Source: Bifidobacterium breve (lineage in GTDB: Bacteria > Actinomycetota > Actinomycetes > Mycobacteriales > Mycobacteriaceae). Taken from it: a stretch of DNA of 6,675 nt. Both the position numbers and the translations under genes were made by a program. Within the stretch, counting starts at the first letter, position 1; the number at the start of each line of letters is the position of its first letter. The stretch covers positions 1 to 6,675 of the forward strand of contig CAMCWJ010000167.1 of the NCBI GenBank assembly GCA_945882475.1, given 5' to 3'. Under the pieces are notes generated by a model. It had not been told where the DNA came from. It ran no database searches and saw nothing but the letters and a program-made list of their open reading frames with translations. Positions 1 through 6,675 of the stretch are shown here, piece after piece.

Positions 1-1644
1 CTGGCCGTCACCGGGGCCGTCGTGGCACTGCTGCTGATCATCACCTACCGCTCCCCGGTGCTGTGGCTGGTGCCACTGCTGGTGATCGGTTTCGCCGACC
101 GCATCGCGGCGGTCGGCGGAGCGGCCCTTGCCGAGGCGATCGGCATGGGTGGTGACGGGTCAAGTTCGGGCATCACCAGCGTGCTGGTGTTCGGTGCGGG
201 AACCAACTATGCGCTGCTGCTGATCTCGCGCTATCGAGAGGAACTACGCCGCGAGACGCCTGGTTTGACGCCTACGGCACAGTCGGAGGCGCATCGGCAG
301 GCGCTGCGCACCGCGGTTCGCTTCGCCGGGCCGGCCATCGTGGCAAGCAACGCCACCGTGGTGCTGGCCCTGCTGACCCTGCTGCTGGCCGCTTCGCCCA
401 CCACCCGCAGCCTCGGCGTGCAGGCCGCCGCCGGACTGCTGGTGGCCGCCGTTTTCGTGGTACTGGTACTGCCCCCGCTGCTGGCCCTGTTCGGCCCGAA
501 GTTGTTCTGGCCCTTCAGTCCCCGGCCGGGATCGGCCGCGATCACCACCACCGGTGCCTGGCACCGGGTTGCCGACTGGGTGTCCGACCACGCGGGCCGG
601 GTGGCAGTCGCCTCGGTGCTGGCACTGGGCGTGCTGGCCACCGGCGCGATCGGCACCCCGGTGGGCCTGTCCCTGATCGACCAGTTCCGGGTGCGTGCCG
701 ATTCGGTGGACGGGTTCAAGACACTGGCGGCTCACTTCCCCGGCGGATCGACGGACCCGACCCGGGTGATCGGCCGCACCGACCGGGCCGCGGAGGTGCA
801 AGCGGCGATATCGGCCACTCCGGGAATCGTATCGGTGAACCCGGCCGGCGTCTCCGACACCGGCCTGAGCCAGTGGCAGGTTGTGCTGGACTCCGCACCG
901 GCCTCCGATACTGCCTTCAGTACTGTTGTGGCACTTCGTGATTCGGTGCGCCAGGCAGATCCTGAGGCGCTCGTCGGCGGATCGGATGCCACCGCTCTGG
1001 ACACCAAGGAGGTCGCTGTCCGTGACCGCTGGGCGGTGATACCGGCGATCCTGATCGTGGTGCTCGCGGTGCTCTACATTCTGCTGCGGGCGGCGCTGAC
1101 ACCGCTGGTGCTGGTGGCGACGACCGCGTTGTCCACCCTGGCGGCGCTGGGCCTGGGCGGCTGGGTCAGCGTGCACCTGCTGGGCTTCCCGGCTCTGGAC
1201 AACACCACGCCGTTGTTCGCGTTCCTGTTCCTGGTGGCCCTCGGTGTCGACTACACCATTTTCCTGGTGAGCCGGGCACAGGAGGAGACCCCGCTCTACG
1301 GCACCCGCGGTGGCATCGTGCGCGCGGTGTCGGCAACCGGCGCGGTGATCACCAGTGCCGGCATCGTGCTGGCGGCGGTGTTCGCGGTACTCGGGGTGCT
1401 GCCCCTGATCGCGTTGACCCAGTTGGGCATCATCGTCGGTCTCGGCATCCTGCTGGACACCTTCGTCGTGCGCACCGTCGTGATTCCGGCACTGTTCACA
1501 CTCATCGGTCCGCGAATCTGGTGGCCGGCCTTCCACGCCGAGGACATCGAGATCACCGGCGAGATTCCTATCCCGGCGCGCGGTCCTGATCCTCGTCGCG
1601 ATGAGCCTCGAACACCCCGGCCCGCACCAGGAACATCACGCTGA
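1..1644 (+). CDS. MMPL/RND-family transporter, C-terminal part (5' end outside window)
   Basis: This is an inner-membrane transporter of the MMPL branch of the RND superfamily, which uses the proton gradient to move lipids or other hydrophobic molecules outward. The frame is open from base 1, so the start, first helix and first periplasmic domain lie upstream; 547 residues are visible. The first helix bundle covers about residues 1-155 and includes GAGTNYALLLISRYREEL (66-83). A linker follows, then a helix near 192-210, a periplasmic porter domain near 215-340, and a second bundle near 342-490 with GVDYTIFLVSR (415-425). Asp417-Tyr418 matches the second proton-relay pair known from MmpL3. The first-bundle counterpart is Asn69-Tyr70, where Asp is usual. 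The tail after about 505 is short, hydrophilic and proline-rich, without the long cytoplasmic domain of MmpL3. The TGA stop lies inside the convergent gene that ends at 1568. The family is clear; the substrate is unknown. Confidence 0.93.
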   Translation: MAVTGAVVALLLIITYRSPVLWLVPLLVIGFADRIAAVGGAALAEAIGMGGDGSSSGITSVLVFGAGTNYALLLISRYREELRRETPGLTPTAQSEAHRQALRTAVRFAGPAIVASNATVVLALLTLLLAASPTTRSLGVQAAAGLLVAAVFVVLVLPPLLALFGPKLFWPFSPRPGSAAITTTGAWHRVADWVSDHAGRVAVASVLALGVLATGAIGTPVGLSLIDQFRVRADSVDGFKTLAAHFPGGSTDPTRVIGRTDRAAEVQAAISATPGIVSVNPAGVSDTGLSQWQVVLDSAPASDTAFSTVVALRDSVRQADPEALVGGSDATALDTKEVAVRDRWAVIPAILIVVLAVLYILLRAALTPLVLVATTALSTLAALGLGGWVSVHLLGFPALDNTTPLFAFLFLVALGVDYTIFLVSRAQEETPLYGTRGGIVRAVSATGAVITSAGIVLAAVFAVLGVLPLIALTQLGIIVGLGILLDTFVVRTVVIPALFTLIGPRIWWPAFHAEDIEITGEIPIPARGPDPRRDEPRTPRPAPGTSR

Positions 1645-2248
1645 CGATCAACACCCACACCGGGACCGCCAGCACCAGCCACATCGTGGTGTCCCCGCCG
1701 ATGATCAGGATCACCGCGGCGGCGTAGCTGAGCAGCACCAGCCAGCGCGGCATCAGCCCGGTGCGCAGCCAGATGGTGGCCAGCGACATCATGAATACCG
1801 CCGCCATCTTCAACGCGTAGGTCTTGGACAACTTCAGCAGCAGCATCTGGCCGAAGATCCCCACGCCGGAGTCGGCACCGGAGTAGTGCCGGCTTTCGGC
1901 CAGTCCGGCGCCCACCGCGGAGGAGGCGAACATCATCGCCAGGAACAACAGCCCGCTGCCGAGGGTCACGGTGGCGAAGAACCGATCCTCGTAGCGGCCG
2001 AGGTTGGCACGCACCACACCGACGAACCACAGGAAACAGATGCCGGCGAACGGCATCAGTTCGGACGCCAGCCGGATCTTGTCGCTGCCGCTATCAACCC
2101 ACTGCGAACCCGGTTGTGCCCCCTCGGGCAACGACGAGCGGATCAGGATGATGGCGGCCCCGAACAGCACAGCGAAGAGCACGCCGGCCAACGCGGCGGC
2201 GCGGGGCGTCGTGAGTGCCTTAATGGTGCGCGACTGTTGTTGAGCCAT
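1568..2248 (-). CDS. Six-helix integral membrane protein of unknown function
   Basis: This 226-residue protein begins MAQQQSRTIKALTTPR and has about six hydrophobic segments, near residues 17-37, 62-80, 90-115, 145-161, 168-184 and 188-209. A polar loop of about 24 residues follows the first helix, and the charged tail ends EAHRDEDQDRAPG. No catalytic motif, metal site or named domain is recognisable, so I assign no function. ATG at 2248 is the natural start because it directly precedes the basic N-terminus. No good Shine-Dalgarno sequence precedes it, but a CAGAAT lies six bases upstream of the ATG. The gene lies 28 bp behind the thioesterase gene on the same strand and is probably the last gene of the purA operon. 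Its last 77 bases overlap the 3' end of the opposing MMPL gene. The clean helix pattern supports a real gene rather than an antisense shadow, because most of the ORF lies beyond the MMPL stop. Confidence 0.85.
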   Translation of the reverse strand: MAQQQSRTIKALTTPRAAALAGVLFAVLFGAAIILIRSSLPEGAQPGSQWVDSGSDKIRLASELMPFAGICFLWFVGVVRANLGRYEDRFFATVTLGSGLLFLAMMFASSAVGAGLAESRHYSGADSGVGIFGQMLLLKLSKTYALKMAAVFMMSLATIWLRTGLMPRWLVLLSYAAAVILIIGGDTTMWLVLAVPVWVLIVSVMFLVRAGVFEAHRDEDQDRAPG

Positions 2249-2276
2249 CAGGTCATTCTGACAGTTGGCTCCGAAA

Positions 2277-2908
2277 TCAGGGCTGGCCGGGCAGCAGCTG
2301 CACCATCAAGCCGTTGGCCTCGGCGAGCAGCGTCCCGTCCGTGTCGGTGAGTTCGCAGTTGACGAAGGTCTTGCGACCCTCGATCTTCGACGCCCAGCCC
2401 CGCACGATCAGCGGCACGTCGATCGGGGTGACGTTGCGGTAGTCGACGTGCAGGAAGGCGGTGCGGCTGATCGGCCGGCCGATGGCATGGATGATGATCC
2501 CGCACATCACGTCGAGCATCATCGCGACCATGCCGCCGTGCACGGCGTTGTTGCCACCGACGTGGTAGCGGCTGAACTGCACGCCGATCTCGACCATCTC
2601 GGAATCGAATCGGCGGACCTCCCACGGCGGCATCAGGATGCTGCCCGCACCCGGCAGACTCGCGACCCGCCCAGCAGGTGCCACCCCGCCCGCGACCTCG
2701 TTCGGTGCCAGGTAGGCGATCAGTTCCTCGACACGGTCCGCTGCCAGATTCCAGTCGGTGACGTCGGTCGACACCGCGAGATCCTGAGCGCGGCGCATGG
2801 CCGTGACGAAGCGGCCGAAACCCGCAGGCTCGTCAATGATCTGAAACCGGGGGAAGCCGCCGTGGCTGTCGTAGTCGGGATCGAGCGCGTGTGGGTCCTG
2901 CTCCAACG

Positions 2909-2912
<4 letters not shown>
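2277..2912 (-). CDS. PaaI-type HotDog thioesterase-like protein
   Basis: This 211-residue protein probably hydrolyses acyl-CoA or a related thioester in the cytoplasm; the substrate is unknown. The HotDog core occupies about residues 95-208. Its hallmark is HGGMVAMMLD, with His125-Gly126-Gly127 and Asp134 nine residues after the His, as in PaaI enzymes where that acid is catalytic. The preceding GGNN (119-122) fits the usual approach to this helix. The first ~95 residues are an extension beyond the ~140-residue PaaI minimum and include a helical stretch with MRRAQDLAVSTD (39-50). The start is GTG at 2912, giving MTLEQDPHAL; it overlaps the purA stop as GTGA, so translation is probably coupled. 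The open frame continues upstream of this GTG only because it runs antiparallel-free through purA in another phase; that part is low-complexity and not coding. By position and size it corresponds to M. tuberculosis Rv0356c, as remembered. Family assignment is firm; the enzyme activity is inferred. Confidence 0.88.
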
Positions 2913-4207
<1,295 letters not shown>

Positions 4208-4284
4208 GGCCTAACCCCGCTCCGCTCCTGGCATATTGTGTCCAGCCGGTGAGTCACCCTATCGGAGCCGGGCGAGGAGTGTCG
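4208..4284. promoter_or_regulatory. Divergent control region between purA and the gene at 4285
   Basis: This 77-bp gap must drive purA leftward and the uncharacterised gene rightward. Rightward, TATTGT at 4234-4239 fits the mycobacterial TANNNT -10 pattern and would start RNA near 4246; no convincing -35 is seen. Leftward, TAGGGT (4261-4256) fits the same pattern, with ACGACA (4285-4280) as a four-of-six -35 at an 18-base spacer. An 11-base dyad, GGTGAGTCACC (4248-4258), overlaps the leftward -10 and the rightward start region, where a regulator could affect both promoters. These are pattern matches by eye and short motifs occur by chance. Confidence 0.4.
4274..4279 (+). promoter_or_regulatory. 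Ribosome binding site GAGGAG that decides the start of the gene at 4285
   Basis: GAGGAG is a near-perfect Shine-Dalgarno sequence and lies five bases before TTG at 4285. It overlaps the in-frame GTG at 4279, which therefore cannot use it, and it is too far downstream for the GTG at 4249 or the ATG at 4198. Confidence 0.6.
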
Positions 4285-4884
4285 TTGATCACCACCGAGA
4301 TCACCGTGCTGCACTGCGGTGACCGCAAGCTGCCGCGCGCACTGGCGTCCCTGCCGAGGTCTCAGGCCAGTGAGCCGAACGCGATCGACGCGGCCGCTCT
4401 GGACGTGCGGCGGATAGTCGTCGTGGGATCCGACGCGGATCTTGCCGCAGTCCTGACCCGGCTGATGCGGGCCGAACGTCTTGACATCGAAGTCGCGCCC
4501 GTCCGCGACTGGCGTGGCGCGCGCCGAGCAATCCGCGGCGTGGCCCGACGTGTTCCCCTGGTGCGCGACGACACCGCGACCGTGATCGTCGGGGCGGCGC
4601 TGTGGCTGCCGCCGGTGGATTCCGCGGCACTGCGCGGAGAGGCCGTGGTGGATGACGCGGTGCTCTTCGACGGCGACGTCTCGGCGGTGCGGATCGAGCC
4701 GACGTCGGCGATGCCGGGACTTCGCGCGACGGTCATGGGCGGTCGCCGACGGTGGCTGGCCGGTCGCGCCGTCCAGTTGGGCACCACCGGCGCACGAGTG
4801 GTCCGCGACGGCGTCGAGGGGCCGCGCGATGTGAAGCGCTCGACGTTCTACCGGCACACCACCGGTTGGCTGCGGGTCGGCTGA
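4285..4884 (+). CDS. Conserved-looking protein of unknown function (Rv0358-like position)
   Basis: This is a 199-residue soluble protein with no signal peptide or membrane helix. I do not recognise a named domain. The N-terminus MITTEITVLHCGDRK is followed by a Rossmann-like strand-loop-helix, VVVGSDADL (about 45-53) then AAVLTRLMRAERL. An Arg-rich stretch covers about 75-92, and the C-terminus contains LGTTGARVVRDGV and a basic-aromatic block KRSTFYRHTTGW (184-195). The glycine-acidic loop followed by a helix, and the C-terminal GRAVQLGTTGARVVRDG, faintly recall diacylglycerol-kinase-like proteins, but the full kinase GGDGT motif is absent, so this is only a guess. The TTG start is chosen because GAGGAG lies five bases before it. 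In-frame alternatives are GTG at 4279, GTG at 4249 (211 residues, nine bases after a TATTGT) and ATG at 4198, the last rejected because it overlaps the purA start. The gene lies between purA and a site-2 protease, as does M. tuberculosis Rv0358. The coding call is firm; the function is unknown. Confidence 0.82.
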   Translation: MITTEITVLHCGDRKLPRALASLPRSQASEPNAIDAAALDVRRIVVVGSDADLAAVLTRLMRAERLDIEVAPVRDWRGARRAIRGVARRVPLVRDDTATVIVGAALWLPPVDSAALRGEAVVDDAVLFDGDVSAVRIEPTSAMPGLRATVMGGRRRWLAGRAVQLGTTGARVVRDGVEGPRDVKRSTFYRHTTGWLRVG

Positions 4885-4909
4885 GGCGCCGGCGTGACGT
4901 CATCGGCCG

Positions 4910-4919
4910 CCGTCGACGG
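4910..4919. repeat. Perfect 10-base palindrome upstream of the protease gene
   Basis: CCGTCGACGG is its own reverse complement and ends ten bases before the predicted -10 at 4930. A second palindrome, TGACGTCA, lies at 4895-4902. Both are in the 58-bp gap before the protease gene and could be operator sites. In DNA this rich in G and C, short palindromes around GTCGAC are common, so the support is weak. Confidence 0.25.
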
Positions 4920-4929
4920 AACGACCGGG

Positions 4930-4942
4930 TAGCTTCGTTTCG
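4930..4942 (+). promoter_or_regulatory. Predicted leaderless promoter of the M50 protease gene
   Basis: TAGCTT at 4930-4935 fits the TANNNT -10 pattern of mycobacteria. Seven bases separate it from the GTG at 4943, so RNA would begin at or next to the start codon. No purine-rich ribosome site precedes the GTG (bases CTTCGTTTCG), which agrees with a leaderless message. No good -35 is visible at 17-18 bases, which is frequent in this group. Confidence 0.45.
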
Positions 4943-5722
4943 GTGAGCGTTCGTCCGTTGCGCCAGTCGGTGCGCCCCAGCCCGATCTTCCTGTTGCTCG
5001 TCGGACTCACCGCCGTCGGAGGCGTAATAGCCTGGATGGCGGGTCGAGCGACGCCGACGGTGGCCTACGTCGGGGTGTTCCTCTTCGTAATCGCCGGGTG
5101 GCTCGTCTCGCTGTGCCTGCACGAGTTCGGTCACGCCTACACCGCGTGGCGGTTCGGCGACCACGAGACCGCGGCCCGGGGTTATCTGACGCTGAATCCG
5201 CTGAAGTACTCCAATCCGGTGCTGTCGCTGGGCCTTCCGTTGTTGTTCATCGCCCTCGGCGGGATCGGCCTGCCCGGCGGCGCGGTGTACCTTCGCACCG
5301 GCTTCATGACGCCGCGTCAGCGCACCCTGGTCAGCCTGGCCGGCCCGTTGGCCAACCTGGTGCTGGGCGTGCTGTTGCTCGCGGCCACCCGGTTGTTCTG
5401 GAATCCCGACCACGCCGTCTTCTGGGCCGGCGTCGCATTCCTGGGCTTCCTGCAGATCACCGCGCTGGTGCTGAACCTGCTGCCGATTCCGGGATTGGAC
5501 GGCTACGCCGCCCTGGAACCCCATCTGAGCGCGGCGACCCAGCGCGCGCTGGAACCGGCCAAGCAGTTCGGCTTCATGATCCTGCTCGTGCTGCTGATCG
5601 CGCCAGGGCTGAACCGCTGGTTCTTCTCACTCGTCTTCTGGTTCTTCGACCTGTCCGGGGTGTCGGCCAATCTGGCGATGTTCGGGGGCCAGCTGACCCG
5701 GTTCTGGTCGGCCTGGCTCTAA
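4943..5722 (+). CDS. rip2: M50 site-2 protease, Rip2-like intramembrane zinc metalloprotease
   Basis: This protein is predicted to cut transmembrane segments of other proteins within the cytoplasmic membrane, as site-2 proteases do when releasing anti-sigma factors or similar regulators; its own substrate is not known. At 259 residues it has about six hydrophobic segments, near 14-32, 41-59, 93-110, 131-150, 156-178 and 208-232. The zinc and catalytic motif HEFGH is at 60-64 (His60, Glu61, His64), directly after the second helix. The third ligand is Asp186 in NLLPIPGLDG (178-187), and AGPLANL (133-139) is the conserved M50 turn. There is no PDZ or CBS domain, unlike Rip1 and the CBS-bearing members, so this is the compact class. 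GTG at 4943 is chosen because it matches the predicted leaderless promoter and leaves a short basic N-terminus before the first helix. The upstream gene ends 58 bp away and may be a functional partner. The symbol rests on synteny with Rv0359 (Rip2), remembered rather than searched; the M50 family itself is certain. Confidence 0.93.
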   Translation: MSVRPLRQSVRPSPIFLLLVGLTAVGGVIAWMAGRATPTVAYVGVFLFVIAGWLVSLCLHEFGHAYTAWRFGDHETAARGYLTLNPLKYSNPVLSLGLPLLFIALGGIGLPGGAVYLRTGFMTPRQRTLVSLAGPLANLVLGVLLLAATRLFWNPDHAVFWAGVAFLGFLQITALVLNLLPIPGLDGYAALEPHLSAATQRALEPAKQFGFMILLVLLIAPGLNRWFFSLVFWFFDLSGVSANLAMFGGQLTRFWSAWL

Positions 5723-5754
5723 TCCGGGCTGTTAAGGGGGACCAAGTACCGTCC

Positions 5755-5790
5755 TTGCCGTCCGTGCGCCTATCTGCATAGATTGCAGCC
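5755..5790 (+). promoter_or_regulatory. Predicted leaderless promoter of the CDF exporter gene
   Basis: TTGCCG at 5755-5760 is a four-of-six match to the -35 consensus TTGACA. After 18 bases comes TAGATT (5779-5784), which fits TANNNT. Only six bases then remain before ATG at 5791, so the message should begin at the ATG itself. The bases just before the ATG (GCAGCC) hold no ribosome site. The rest of the 68-bp gap after the protease stop holds no convincing terminator. Confidence 0.55.
5774..5788. repeat. Inverted repeat across the -10 of the CDF gene, possible operator
   Basis: CTGCA (5774-5778) and TGCAG (5784-5788) are perfect inverted arms separated by TAGAT. A second, overlapping dyad is ATCT-GCAT-AGAT (5772-5783). 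Together they cover the whole -10 element and end two bases before the ATG. A repressor bound here would block RNA polymerase, and for a metal exporter a metal-sensing regulator is the natural guess. The site does not match an operator I can name. Confidence 0.35.
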
Positions 5791-6675
5791 ATGGGTGCCG
5801 GACACAGCCACGGCAGCGCGGACTCCCGGGTCAGCCGGATGATCGCCGCCTCGGCGATTCTGGGGGTTTTCTTCGTCGTCGAACTGACGACAGCGCTGAT
5901 GATCAATTCACTGGCGCTGCTCGCCGACGCCACCCACATGCTCACCGACCTCGTCGCACTCTTCATGGGGCTGACGGCGGTGCTGTTGGCCCGCCGGGGC
6001 TCGAAGTCACCGGCGCGGACCTACGGTTGGCACCGCGCCGAGGTGTTCACCGCGGTGGCCAACGCCGTCCTGCTGCTTGGCGTCGCGGTATTCATCGTCT
6101 ACGAGGCGATCGAGAGGCTGGGCCAACCGCCGAACATCCCGGGTTGGCCGATGATTCTGGTGGCACTGCTGGCCCTGGCCGCGAACATCGCCGTGGTGCT
6201 TCTGCTTCGGTCGCAGGCCGAAGGCAGCCTGGCGGTCAAAGGCGCCTACATGGAGGTGGTGGCCGACGCGGTCAGCAGCGTCGGGGTGCTGATCGCGGGT
6301 GTGGTGATGGTGACGACTCGCTGGCCGTACGCCGACACCGTGGTGGCCGTGCTGGTGGCGCTGTGGGTGCTGCCGCGGGCTATCGCCCTGGCCCGGGCGG
6401 CGCTGCGGATCCTGTCGGAGTCCTCACCGCGGCACATCGACGTCGATGAACTGCGCTCGGCACTGGCCGCGGTGGACGGGGTCACCGACGTGCACGACCT
6501 GCACGTGTGGACGCTGGTGCCGGGCAAGGACATGGTGACCGCGCACCTGACGAGCAACGGCCGCTCGGAACGGGTGCTCGACGACGCGCGGGCGGTGCTC
6601 GCCGCGCGCGGACTCGAACACGCGACCGTCCAGGTCGAGCCACCGGGCTCGGCCGAAGAATGCCCGAGCCCGAAC
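5791..6675 (+). CDS. Cation diffusion facilitator (ZitB/CzcD-type) metal exporter, 3' end outside window
   Basis: CDF proteins are dimeric proton antiporters that export Zn2+ or similar divalent metals across the cytoplasmic membrane. The frame is open from ATG 5791 to the window edge (295 codons, no stop), so the gene is incomplete, though probably near its end. A short N-terminus MGAGHSHG precedes about six helices: near 17-37, 41-66, 85-106, 119-139, 153-175 and 180-200. The second helix has DATHMLTD (46-53), giving His49 and Asp53 of the transport site. The fifth has YMEVVADAVSSVGVL (153-167), giving Asp159 but Glu155 where zinc-type CDFs usually have His. The cytoplasmic domain includes DVHDLHVW (233-240) and AHL (251-253), typical of the CDF C-terminal fold. 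The loop between helices 4 and 5 lacks the His-rich run of many zinc CDFs. A leaderless promoter and inverted repeat lie directly upstream. The family is certain; zinc is the likely but unproven metal. Confidence 0.94.
   Translation, partial: MGAGHSHGSADSRVSRMIAASAILGVFFVVELTTALMINSLALLADATHMLTDLVALFMGLTAVLLARRGSKSPARTYGWHRAEVFTAVANAVLLLGVAVFIVYEAIERLGQPPNIPGWPMILVALLALAANIAVVLLLRSQAEGSLAVKGAYMEVVADAVSSVGVLIAGVVMVTTRWPYADTVVAVLVALWVLPRAIALARAALRILSESSPRHIDVDELRSALAAVDGVTDVHDLHVWTLVPGKDMVTAHLTSNGRSERVLDDARAVLAARGLEHATVQVEPPGSAEECPSPN

Noticed and set aside
244..1536. A 430-codon open frame on the minus strand inside the MMPL gene
   Set aside because: Its product is low-complexity (Gln, Arg, His, Gly-rich) with no domain. 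It is the usual antisense artefact of a GC-rich gene, and the opposite strand encodes clear MMPL motifs.
1296..2030. A 244-codon minus-strand frame spanning the MMPL end and the membrane-protein gene
   Set aside because: The product has no domain or sensible composition, and it conflicts with two well-supported genes.
1601..2350. A 249-codon plus-strand frame opposite the membrane-protein gene
   Set aside because: The translation is His/Gln-rich without structure. The minus-strand frame gives a clean six-helix pattern.
5734..5756. Possible terminator hairpin after the protease gene (AAGG near 5734 pairing with CCTT near 5753)
   Set aside because: Only four Watson-Crick pairs and one wobble form before a mismatch, and no U-run follows, so it is not supported as a terminator.
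6027..6449. A 140-codon plus-strand frame within the CDF gene
   Set aside because: It is a shadow of the CDF gene, with Arg/Gly-rich content. The CDF frame carries all the family motifs.

Overview
The window is a high-GC, gene-dense actinobacterial chromosome segment, most likely from a mycobacterium (Mycolicibacterium-like). The evidence is the codon bias towards G/C at third positions, an MMPL-family lipid transporter, and the gene order purA - uncharacterised gene - site-2 protease. That order matches the Mycobacterium tuberculosis Rv0356c-Rv0359 neighbourhood as I remember it; I could not check this against a database.

Layout. (1) Bases 1-1644, plus strand: the 3' part of an RND/MMPL transporter gene whose start lies upstream. 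(2) Bases 4207 down to 1568, minus strand: a compact apparent operon of purA (adenylosuccinate synthetase), a HotDog/PaaI-type thioesterase whose GTG start overlaps the purA stop by four bases (GTGA), and after 28 bp a six-helix membrane protein of unknown function. The last gene runs 77 bp into the 3' end of the convergent MMPL gene. (3) Bases 4208-4284: a short divergent control region. (4) Plus strand from 4285: a ~199-residue protein of unknown function, an M50 intramembrane zinc protease (Rip2-like, HEFGH), and a cation diffusion facilitator (CDF) metal exporter that runs off the right edge. The CDF gene is open to base 6675 with no stop inside the window.

How the genes fit together. PurA makes adenylosuccinate from IMP in AMP synthesis. 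The two genes behind it are probably co-transcribed, but no metabolic link is evident. On the plus strand, the protease and the CDF gene each have a TANNNT -10 hexamer 6-7 bases before the start codon and no ribosome binding site, the pattern of mycobacterial leaderless transcripts. They may therefore have their own promoters rather than form one operon with the gene at 4285. The CDF promoter also carries an inverted repeat across its -10, a plausible site for metal-responsive control.

I see no insertion sequence, CRISPR array, tRNA, rRNA or phage element. This is an ordinary core-genome region with several details worth checking: an Asn in place of the usual proton-relay Asp in the MMPL protein, an ExxxD instead of HxxxD metal site in the CDF protein, two predicted leaderless promoters, and two conserved-looking genes without known function. 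I found no clear sign of a wholly new system.
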